Positions 18,376 through 26,315 of a stretch of 64,000 bases of DNA are shown in pieces. This DNA is from Sporocytophaga myxococcoides DSM 11118 (lineage in GTDB: Bacteria; Bacteroidota; Bacteroidia; Cytophagales; Cytophagaceae): the NCBI RefSeq assembly GCF_000426725.1, contig NZ_KE384560.1, positions 642,960 to 706,959 on the forward strand. Direction: 5' to 3'. Position numbers and translations under genes: made by a program. Every line of letters starts with the position of its first letter. Position 1 is the stretch's first letter. The notes under the pieces are model-generated. The model was not told the DNA's origin. It saw only the letters and a list, made by a program, of their open reading frames with translations, and made no database searches.

Positions 18376-19001
18376 TGTACCTGCATATTCTTCATCCTAT
18401 ATTTGATGCGGAGTTTTATGACTACGTAAAACTTGGCTGGGATCATATCATAGATATTAAAGCCTATGATCATCTCTTATTCGTTATGACTTTATGTGCC
18501 TTGTTTACCTTCAATGAGTGGAGGAAGATATTAGTGATCATTACAGCTTTTACTATCGGCCATTCCCTGACATTGGCACTCTCGACGCTTGATTATATAT
18601 TGCTACCTCCGGACTGGGTGGAAGTTTTAATTCCCATGACAATCTTTTTTACAGCAATGACAAATATTGTCAGAAAGAAAAAAGAGTCTGAAGGAAAAAC
18701 GTTTGACAAACTTGTTGTGGTAAATTACTTTATCGCATTATCCTTCGGGTTGATACATGGTTTGGGTTTTGCTAATAATTTTAAATTCATGATGGGAGAG
18801 GATTCAAGTATTATTAAGCAACTCTTTGCATTTAATTCAGGTCTTGAACTTGGCCAGGTAACAATTGTAATAATGTTTCTTGCTCTTTTATATATTTCTA
18901 CAAGGGTGTTTAATGTATTGCACAGAGAGTGGACGGTGTTCTTCTCAGGCGCCGGGGCCGGACTTTCTTTGATGATGATAATAGACAATCTTTTTAAATG
19001 A
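18375..19001 (+). CDS. HupE/UreJ family membrane protein
   Basis: A 208-residue protein with about six membrane helices. The conserved features are GWDHIIDIKAYDHLLFV at 22-38 and TAFTIGHSLTLALS near 56-70, followed by SFGLIHGLGFANN; these His-rich helices are the family hallmark and are thought to bind or pass nickel or other metals. Family members accompany hydrogenase or urease loci, but in Bacteroidota this version is usually paired with a DUF6702 gene, as here. The start overlaps the pirin stop and the stop overlaps the next start (ATGA). Confidence 0.85.
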   Translation: MYLHILHPIFDAEFYDYVKLGWDHIIDIKAYDHLLFVMTLCALFTFNEWRKILVIITAFTIGHSLTLALSTLDYILLPPDWVEVLIPMTIFFTAMTNIVRKKKESEGKTFDKLVVVNYFIALSFGLIHGLGFANNFKFMMGEDSSIIKQLFAFNSGLELGQVTIVIMFLALLYISTRVFNVLHREWTVFFSGAGAGLSLMMIIDNLFK

Positions 19002-19510
19002 AAAAAATCCTTTCATATCTGATTGTTTTATGTCTCATGCCATGCATGTCCTCTGCACATCCCCTGAAAATGGCTTATACTTCTGTAAAGTATGATGAAG
19101 TGAAGAAGGTCTTTGAAATCACTCATAGAGTCTTTCAGGATGATTTTGAAAAAACACTTCATGATACTTATCGCTATACAGGAGGTGATGTTTATATTAA
19201 TCAGAAAAATCAGGTTACTCAGAAATTTGTTAATGAATTCTTTCAAAAGAACTTTTCAATAATGATTAATAAGTCGTTTACAAAACTTAAATATTTGAAA
19301 ACGGAACAAAAGAATCAGATGGGCATTGTTATTTATTATGAAACAGAAAAAGTAGACATATCTAAAATTACTTCAATTCAAGTTTATAATTTCATTATGA
19401 TGGAGAGTTTTAAAGAGCAGGTAAATATGTTTCATTTGAATATTAATGATGAAATTAAGAGGACGGTAAAATTCGAGATTGATAAAACGAAAGAGAATAT
19501 TCTGCTTTAG
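18998..19510 (+). CDS. DUF6702 family exported protein
   Basis: A 170-residue protein with an N-terminal signal peptide (about 1-20, ending SSAHP). The mature part begins with HPLKMAYTSVKYDEVKKVFEITHRVFQDDFEK, the pattern of DUF6702, a Bacteroidota family nearly always next to a HupE/UreJ-like membrane protein. Its 4-base overlap with that gene fits a shared function, perhaps as a periplasmic metal-binding partner; the N-terminal His after cleavage is suggestive but unproven. Confidence 0.8.
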   Translation: MKKILSYLIVLCLMPCMSSAHPLKMAYTSVKYDEVKKVFEITHRVFQDDFEKTLHDTYRYTGGDVYINQKNQVTQKFVNEFFQKNFSIMINKSFTKLKYLKTEQKNQMGIVIYYETEKVDISKITSIQVYNFIMMESFKEQVNMFHLNINDEIKRTVKFEIDKTKENILL

Positions 19511-19555
19511 CAGAAGGTTAAAAGCACAAATTGTAAGGCTTAAATATTTTAGGTT

Positions 19556-19834
19556 ATGAATATTCAAAATGCAGAAACAGAGGGTGAAGGCACATTTTTC
19601 ATAGAAGAAGAAAATGAAAGATTGGCAACGATGTATTATAGATGGAGAGGGGAGGATAGAATTATTATAGAACATACAGAGGTATCAGATAAACTTAAAG
19701 GAAAAGGTATAGGGAAACAACTGGTTGATCATGCAGTGGCATTTGCAAGAGAAAAGCATATTAAAATTATTCCTTTATGTCCTTTCACAAAGTCAGTATT
19801 TGAAAAATTTAAGGGATATGAGGATGTTTTGTGA
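19556..19834 (+). CDS. Small GNAT-like N-acetyltransferase (YjdJ type)
   Basis: A 92-residue minimal acetyltransferase of the N-acetyltransf_CG type. It contains EHTEVSDKLKGKGIGKQLV, which carries the acetyl-CoA pyrophosphate-binding loop (KGKGIGKQL), and ends with the IIPLCPFTKSVF segment typical of the family, where the Cys is conserved. The acceptor substrate is unknown. It stands 45 bases after the DUF6702 gene and may be the last gene of that operon. Confidence 0.88.
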   Translation: MNIQNAETEGEGTFFIEEENERLATMYYRWRGEDRIIIEHTEVSDKLKGKGIGKQLVDHAVAFAREKHIKIIPLCPFTKSVFEKFKGYEDVL

Positions 19835-20044
19835 ATGATTTTTTTTAGAAGTTTCGTTATACGATTCTTTTTGATAAATAGTTTTTAAAGTTTTTTGTAA
19901 TTATTTTTTGAAATAATCAATGGATATTGATTTCCTCTGTTGATAAGGGCTACAGAGGTTTTAGTAACTATATCGATAATTTTCCCGTTTGCTTTTATAG
20001 AACGTATTCACTGACGTTTTTACAAAAAAAAGTACAACTTCTAC

Positions 20045-21991
20045 ATGAGTTATTTACGGTTAAATCGGTTAGAGTCTTTTATTGTGAACTTCGGGAAGAA
20101 GCGGTGCAAGCCTGCTTTTTTAACTTTGATACTGGTAGTTCTGCTTAGTGCCTTCAATATTTCAGGATATGCAAATGGCACTGAAATGAATAAAAATGCG
20201 ATAGAAATTATCAATGGGGATAAAACATTTTTAGTAAGAGGGCCTTACCTCCAAAAGGCTACTCCAACGTCCATTATACTTCGCTGGAGGACTAATAATA
20301 AAGTGAACAGTATAGTTAAGTACGGATTATCTCCCACTGATCTATCCCAAAGCTCTGTTAATTTTAGTGAAAATACAGAACATACAGTGTTGCTCTCTGA
20401 TCTTAACCCATATACAAAATACTATTATTCCATTGGGTTTGGGGACAGTGTCTTACAAGGGGATGAGCAAAATTATTTTCTGACACCTCCTGTTAAAGAT
20501 TCTCAAGGGAAGTACTCCTTTTGGGTGGTAGGAGATTGTGGAAATAATTCAACAAATCAAATAAAGGTAAGGGATCAGTTTTATAGACATAGAGGAAATA
20601 ATCTTACGAATGGAATGCTTTTGCTTGGGGATAATGCCTATTGGAGTGGTAATGATGATGAATACAAAACCAGTTTTTTTTCGATATATGAAAGGAATGC
20701 GTTGAAAAACATTCCTTTATATCCAGCTCCTGGAAACCATGATTATGCTATGAACATTGATCGTCAAGGGGATCATAAAATTGCTTATTATGATATATTT
20801 GATACCCCAGCAAATGGTGAATCTGGCGGAGTACCTTCTGGGACAGAAGCTTTTTATTCTTTTGATTATGGGAATATTCATTTTATTTCCCTTGATTCCT
20901 ATGGTAAGGAGGATAATGCCACCAGGTTGTATGATACTTTAGGTGCCCAGGTAGAATGGGTGAAAAGAGATCTTGAAGCTAACAAAAGCAAGTGGATTAT
21001 TGCATACTGGCATCATGCTCCATACACTATGGGACATCACAATTCTGATACAGAAACAGAGCTCGCTTTAATCAGAAGTAACTTTATAAGGATACTTGAG
21101 CGATATGGTGTAGACCTTATTATGTGCGGTCATAGCCATTCTTATGAACGCAGCAAGCTTATCAAAGGCCATTATGGTATGGAATCGACTTTTGATGCGA
21201 ATGTCCATAATGTAAGCCATTCAAGCGGAAGATATGATGGCTCACCCAATTCATGTACCTATCTGAAAGACTCTCTCCATAAAGCAGGTGGAACTGTATA
21301 TGTGGTTTCGGGTGCATCAGGATGTGTTGGGGGAAATCCACATGTAGCCTATCCACATAATGCAATGGAGGGGTTTAATGATATAACCAACGGAGGATCT
21401 TTAATACTGGAAATAGAAGGATCTCGATTAGATGCCAGATGGCTCAATGCAGACGGCATGGTAAGGGATAAGTTTACAATTATAAAAGATGCCGGAAAAA
21501 TAAAGAATATAAAAGTCAGTCTTGGAGATTCTATTTCACTTAGTGCATCCTGGAAAGGTGATTATGTTTGGTCTCATGATAATAGTAAAGAACGAAATGT
21601 CAGTTTCTATCCTGAAGAAGACCAGGTGGTTGTTGTGACAGATCAGTTTCAATGCATTGCTGATACATTTAATATAAAGGTGGAAGCAACTATAGAATTA
21701 ATTACAGATGTTTCCGCTCCTTCTTTTGAAGAAGAGATTAAGGTCTTTCCTAATCCTTTTAATGAGGAAATAACGGTATCCTATAATGGTCCTGAGCCAA
21801 CGAAAATAGAGTTATTCAATCTTAACGGAACATTAGTGAAAAATCCTGTTATCTCAAAATCGATGAATCCCGGTGATTATTCTTTTACTTTAAATGCAAA
21901 AGCATCAGCCATCCCAACAGGGATTTACATTCTTAGAATAGGAAACGAAAGCAAAAGTAAAATTGTCCGTATCAATTATATTTCAGAATAA
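20045..21991 (+). CDS. Secreted purple-acid-phosphatase-like metallophosphoesterase with T9SS tail
   Basis: A 648-residue exported enzyme. A long signal peptide (hydrophobic 24-40, ending near GYANG) is followed by a fibronectin-like N-terminal domain (RGPYLQKATPTSIILRW, about 63-150), as in purple acid phosphatases. The metallophosphoesterase domain follows (about 155-480), with GDCG (Asp164), GDNAYW, GNHDYA and GHSHSYERS (His363/His365) as metal ligands. Residues about 570-648 form a T9SS sorting domain (KVFPNPFNEEITVSYNG, ending GIYILRIGNESKSKIVRI). It probably releases phosphate from organic esters at the cell surface. Monocistronic. Confidence 0.9.
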   Translation: MSYLRLNRLESFIVNFGKKRCKPAFLTLILVVLLSAFNISGYANGTEMNKNAIEIINGDKTFLVRGPYLQKATPTSIILRWRTNNKVNSIVKYGLSPTDLSQSSVNFSENTEHTVLLSDLNPYTKYYYSIGFGDSVLQGDEQNYFLTPPVKDSQGKYSFWVVGDCGNNSTNQIKVRDQFYRHRGNNLTNGMLLLGDNAYWSGNDDEYKTSFFSIYERNALKNIPLYPAPGNHDYAMNIDRQGDHKIAYYDIFDTPANGESGGVPSGTEAFYSFDYGNIHFISLDSYGKEDNATRLYDTLGAQVEWVKRDLEANKSKWIIAYWHHAPYTMGHHNSDTETELALIRSNFIRILERYGVDLIMCGHSHSYERSKLIKGHYGMESTFDANVHNVSHSSGRYDGSPNSCTYLKDSLHKAGGTVYVVSGASGCVGGNPHVAYPHNAMEGFNDITNGGSLILEIEGSRLDARWLNADGMVRDKFTIIKDAGKIKNIKVSLGDSISLSASWKGDYVWSHDNSKERNVSFYPEEDQVVVVTDQFQCIADTFNIKVEATIELITDVSAPSFEEEIKVFPNPFNEEITVSYNGPEPTKIELFNLNGTLVKNPVISKSMNPGDYSFTLNAKASAIPTGIYILRIGNESKSKIVRINYISE

Positions 21992-22285
21992 GACATGAAT
22001 GCAATTAAAAGGCGCTTAACAGATTTTTAACTTCTTTATAACCAACTGATAATATTTAAGGTGTTTTTTTATGTTATAATTTTAAGCATTCAAAATGCAT
22101 AGTATGATGTCTTGTTCTACAAAAGAATAAGATTGTTTGCTAATTACTTAAAGAATTCAACCTATGCTAAAGGTCCAGCAAAGAGAAAACATTAAATTTG
22201 AAATCAGGTATATTCATTTTGAGGGTTTAATTTTGCGTATTGCTATTAAAAGATAATCCCTTTTTTCATTATACGATCGCCTGGC

Positions 22286-24169
22286 ATGAGATTCTGGATA
22301 TTTATTCTCTCAATAATATGTTTTATGGCTTCTACAGGAGTGAGCCTTTATAAAACATCCCCAAATGAAGCCTCCGAACAATACAGACCTTATTTACTGG
22401 AAGAGATGGCAAAATGCAATGAACAACTCATCGGTATTTTAAATGAAAAATCCTTTAACCAAAGCAAATTAAAGAAGCATTACGTAAGTGCTAGAAAGCA
22501 TTATAAACATATTGAGTTTATCATCGAATATATTTCGCCGAAAGAAGCAAAATACTATATAAATGGTCCCTTAGTGCCAAAGTATGATGCAGACATGGGA
22601 AGTGAGGTTTTTTATCCTCAAGGATTTCAGAAGATCGAAGAGATTATTTATGATGGAGACGTTAGGCAGTTTCAATTGCTTAAAGGTCAGGTTAGCGATT
22701 TGAAAGATCAGTTAAGTAAACTTCGGGATTATTATAAAGATGTTGAATTGAGAGATGGTCAGCTCCTTGAAATGATGCAGTTGCAACTTTTTAGATTAGC
22801 TACAATGAGCTTCAATGGTTATGATGCTACCATTTCTCTTGATGGTATTAAAGAGTCAGAATGGAGTCTGGAAGGTGTGAACAAGGCATTTACTTTTTTT
22901 AATATTTACGCAGAAAGAGATCCTTTAGTGTTGCAGCCATATCAGCGAAGTGTAAGTTTGTTTAAATCTGCACATAAGCATCTGGTTGCGAATACAGATT
23001 TTAATTCATTTGACAGACTAAATTTTATAGTTAATTATATTAATCCTATTAATGAGAATATAGTTAAGTTACACAATACTGCTCATCTTTCCTGGTCAGG
23101 AAGAAAGCAGGCTTTAAACTTAAATAGCAGTACTTTGTTCAGCAGGAAAAATTTTAATCTGCAGCATTTTTCTATTTATTACGATGATACTTTGTTTAAT
23201 GAAAAGCAGGCTGCATTAGGGAAGTTATTGTTTTTTGATCCAAGGCTTTCAGGAGGAAATAACATGTCATGTGCAACATGTCACAATCCGGATAAAGGAT
23301 TTACAGACGGTAGAAATTTAACAGTGACGACAGGATTGATTAAAGATAATATCAGGAATACACCGTCTCTGCTTGATGTGGCTTTTCAAAAAGCTTTCTT
23401 CTTTGATGGAAGGGCTTATCAGTTAGAACAACAGGTGTTTGATGTTGTTCATAATAAAAATGAAATGCATAGTACTTTGGATGAAGCAATAAGCAAACTC
23501 AATAAAAGTGTGGAGTACAGAATGCTCTTTGACAAAGCATTCGAAGATAAGTCTGGTATCACCGCATATAATATTCAGAAAGCCATATCTGAATACGAAA
23601 AAACTCTAGTTACCTTCAATAGTGCATTTGATAAATACATACAAGGAGATCTTACCAGTCTTAGTAAAGAAGCTGTTGATGGGTATAATTTATTTGCAGG
23701 AAAAGCACTTTGTGGAAGTTGTCACTTTTTTCCCGTTTTCAATGGCGCTGTACCTCCATTTTATAATGATTCCGAATTTGAAGTGCTTGGAGTACCTGCC
23801 TCTGCCGGAGCTAAAGAGATTGATCCTGATAAAGGAAGATTTAATGTCACCGGTGTAAAGGAATTTATGTATGCCTTTAAAACACCTACAGTAAGGAATA
23901 GCGCTTTAACAGCTCCTTATATGCATAATGGAATTTACAATACTCTGGAGGAAGTGGTTGACTTTTATCACAAAGGAGGAGGAGCAGGTTTGGGAATTCC
24001 TATTGAAAATCAAACATTGCCCTTTGATTCACTTGACCTCAACGCTTATGAAAAGAAAGCTATTGTTTCTTTTCTTGAATCACTAACTGATACTTCTGGA
24101 ATAGGATCAAGGCCGCAGAGGTTACCTGAGATAAATGAAGATATTATAAGAGAGGAAATAAGATATTAG
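22286..24169 (+). CDS. Di-haem cytochrome c peroxidase (MauG/CcpA type) with extra N-terminal domain
   Basis: A 627-residue protein with an N-terminal signal or anchor segment. Two c-type haem motifs are visible: CATCH at 329-333 and CGSCH at 476-480, each starting one half of a bacterial di-haem peroxidase (ALGKLLFFDPRLSGGNNMSC upstream of the first; FKTPTVRNSALTAPYMHNG near the end). Residues about 25-290 form a helical extension resembling the imelysin-like region fused to such peroxidases in Bacteroidota. It should act in the periplasm on peroxide or as a MauG-like oxidase. About 290 bases without features precede it. Confidence 0.9.
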   Translation: MRFWIFILSIICFMASTGVSLYKTSPNEASEQYRPYLLEEMAKCNEQLIGILNEKSFNQSKLKKHYVSARKHYKHIEFIIEYISPKEAKYYINGPLVPKYDADMGSEVFYPQGFQKIEEIIYDGDVRQFQLLKGQVSDLKDQLSKLRDYYKDVELRDGQLLEMMQLQLFRLATMSFNGYDATISLDGIKESEWSLEGVNKAFTFFNIYAERDPLVLQPYQRSVSLFKSAHKHLVANTDFNSFDRLNFIVNYINPINENIVKLHNTAHLSWSGRKQALNLNSSTLFSRKNFNLQHFSIYYDDTLFNEKQAALGKLLFFDPRLSGGNNMSCATCHNPDKGFTDGRNLTVTTGLIKDNIRNTPSLLDVAFQKAFFFDGRAYQLEQQVFDVVHNKNEMHSTLDEAISKLNKSVEYRMLFDKAFEDKSGITAYNIQKAISEYEKTLVTFNSAFDKYIQGDLTSLSKEAVDGYNLFAGKALCGSCHFFPVFNGAVPPFYNDSEFEVLGVPASAGAKEIDPDKGRFNVTGVKEFMYAFKTPTVRNSALTAPYMHNGIYNTLEEVVDFYHKGGGAGLGIPIENQTLPFDSLDLNAYEKKAIVSFLESLTDTSGIGSRPQRLPEINEDIIREEIRY

Positions 24170-24191
24170 GATTTTTCTTAAAACTTACCAC

Positions 24192-25253
24192 TTAAAACTT
24201 ATAACTAGATTCAACTTCCGAAAGCACTTTCAATAGCTGTTCAACTCTTATATCCTTCGCACATTTAAAATGTCCTTGCGGACAAGCTTTGTATCCATGC
24301 AGGTTACAAGGGCGACATTGCAGTTCGCTTTCCATCTGAACTATTCTCGAAAAATCACTTAGCGGTCCGAAACCAAATGATGGCACTGTCGAACAGAATA
24401 TCGCACAGACATTGGCATTTACACTGCTGGCAAGGTGAAGAGGTCCTGAATCATTAACATAGTTAAGGACAGCATCTTTCATTAGTGTGCATGACTGGAG
24501 GAGAGAAAGCTTCCCCGCCAGGCTTTCAATGTTTTTATTTTCGGACTTGTTTATAATAGAATTACAAAGGCCTGAATCACCAGGGCCTCCGAGTAAATAT
24601 ATTTTGTATTTTGAATCTATTCCGTTCATGAGCTCCACCCACTGGTCTTCCGGAAACTGCTTGGTAAACCAGACAGATGCAGGTGCCATGCAGAGGTATG
24701 GATTGTCTTTAAGGGGTTGTACCTTTTGCTCATCTTCTTTGCTGAAATAAAGTCTTGGTTTTTCAGGCTTGCTATCAGTGAGGTCTTCAATAAGACTGAG
24801 GTTACGACTTACTTCATGCGTGTTGTCAACGATTTGATGCGTGATCCTTTTGTTATAGCAGAATGCAAATGGATTTTTATCAAAACCGATTTTATATTTT
24901 GCTCCTGATAAAAAACTTATAACGCCAGAGGAACCGAAACGATGAAGATTAATAAGCAGATCATATTTGTTAGAGCGAATCTTTGATATGATTTTAGTCA
25001 GGTTCTTGAGCTTGTCTTTTTTTTCAAAAACCAATACCTCATTCAGGATAGGATTGTTATTCAGTAGACTTTCATTGCCTTTTTTAACCAGAAAATCAAT
25101 TTGGGCATTAGGGTAATGTCTATGCAATTTTTCTACAAGTGGAGTTGCCAGAATTACGTCGCCCAGAAAGGCAGTCTGAATAATGAGTATTCTTTTAAAA
25201 TCTTTTTTCACGCACTTCAATATTAGGCAAAAATACTGTTTTCTTAAACCCAA
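24192..25253 (-). CDS. Glycosyltransferase family 9 (heptosyltransferase-like)
   Basis: A GT-B enzyme of family 9. Visible features are the N-terminal RILIIQTAFLGDVILATPLVEKL, the middle LINLHRFGSSGVISFLSG, and the C-terminal donor-site block NYVNDSGPLHLASSVNANVCAIF with the FGFGPLS segment. Such enzymes add heptose or related sugars to lipopolysaccharide cores in the cytoplasm. The frame is open from an ATG at 25253 (353 residues), but a GTG at 25211 (339 residues) lies closer to the conserved start. It converges on the peroxidase gene with 22 bases between. Confidence 0.88.
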   Translation of the reverse strand: MGLRKQYFCLILKCVKKDFKRILIIQTAFLGDVILATPLVEKLHRHYPNAQIDFLVKKGNESLLNNNPILNEVLVFEKKDKLKNLTKIISKIRSNKYDLLINLHRFGSSGVISFLSGAKYKIGFDKNPFAFCYNKRITHQIVDNTHEVSRNLSLIEDLTDSKPEKPRLYFSKEDEQKVQPLKDNPYLCMAPASVWFTKQFPEDQWVELMNGIDSKYKIYLLGGPGDSGLCNSIINKSENKNIESLAGKLSLLQSCTLMKDAVLNYVNDSGPLHLASSVNANVCAIFCSTVPSFGFGPLSDFSRIVQMESELQCRPCNLHGYKACPQGHFKCAKDIRVEQLLKVLSEVESSYKF

Positions 25254-25457
25254 TTAATATAGCTATTGAAAAATCCTGTTATTCATTATAATCCATAGCT
25301 CGAATTTACCCGGTAGTGGAATTGTTTAACATTTACAATTTTTTTAATGCTTAATCCCGATTAGTTTATTTGGCCTGAGTATTAACGAAGAAACTTCCCT
25401 TTTCAACAAAATATTTTCATGTTAAGTTAATTTCTTAAGGGAAATGGAGGAAGAAAA

Positions 25458-26309
25458 ATGAGATCAATGTGGTCAGGTGCAATCAGTTTTGGTTTGGTAA
25501 ACATTCCAATCAAATTGTACAGCGCTTCAGGAGAGAGTAGCCTGGATCTGGATATGCTGGCAAAAAAAAATCTTGCACCTATACGATATGCAAAAATTAA
25601 TACCATTACAGGTGAAGAAGTTGATTTTAAAGAGATTGTCAAAGGATATGAAATCGACAAGGGTAAATATGTTGTTCTGGAAGATAAAGATTTTGAACAG
25701 GCTAATGCCCGCAAAACAAAGGCAATTGAGATAAAGGAATTTGTTAGTGAAGAGGAAATAGATCCGCTTTATTATGAAAAACCCTATTTTCTGGAGCCTG
25801 ATAGATTTGCTGAAAAGCCATATGCCCTCTTAAGGGAAGCGCTGAGAGAGTCAAAGAAAGTAGGCATAGGAAGTTTTGTTCTTCGTAACAGAGAACATAT
25901 CTGTGCTTTAAAAGCTGTAGGAGATGTGATTATTCTGAATCAGCTGAGGTATTATGCGGATTTGAGAGATTACAATGAATTAAAGCTTCCTGCGGCTGAT
26001 ATTATAGGTAAAGGAGAGAAGTCCATGGCGCTTAAGTTGATAGACCAGTTGACAGAGAAGTTTCAACCAGAGCAGTTTAAAGATACTTATATCGATGAAC
26101 TGAAAAGTATCATTGAGGCTAAAGCTAAAGGTTTAAAAATTGAAGTAACTGAAAAGGCCCCAGAGCCAACTGAGGTAAGAGATTTGATGGAAACCTTAAA
26201 AGCCAGTTTGTCTGCCTCGAAAGAAAGAGTCCCTGAAAACAGAGAGCCGGAAAAGAAAAAAGTAGCGGAAAAGAAACCTGCTGCAAAGAGGAAAGCTAAA
26301 AAGGAATAA
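25458..26309 (+). CDS. ku: Ku protein (non-homologous end joining)
   Basis: A 283-residue bacterial Ku. It starts MRSMWSGAISFGLVNIPIKLY, the standard Ku opening, and continues with the bridge-forming core (FVLRNREHICALKAVGDVII near 140). The last 40 residues are charged and Lys-rich (EKKKVAEKKPAAKRKAKKE), a tail that extends DNA binding in many bacterial Ku proteins. Homodimers load onto double-strand ends and recruit LigD, encoded 6 bases downstream, so the two are clearly one operon. Confidence 0.95.
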   Translation: MRSMWSGAISFGLVNIPIKLYSASGESSLDLDMLAKKNLAPIRYAKINTITGEEVDFKEIVKGYEIDKGKYVVLEDKDFEQANARKTKAIEIKEFVSEEEIDPLYYEKPYFLEPDRFAEKPYALLREALRESKKVGIGSFVLRNREHICALKAVGDVIILNQLRYYADLRDYNELKLPAADIIGKGEKSMALKLIDQLTEKFQPEQFKDTYIDELKSIIEAKAKGLKIEVTEKAPEPTEVRDLMETLKASLSASKERVPENREPEKKKVAEKKPAAKRKAKKE

Positions 26310-26315
26310 GGGATT

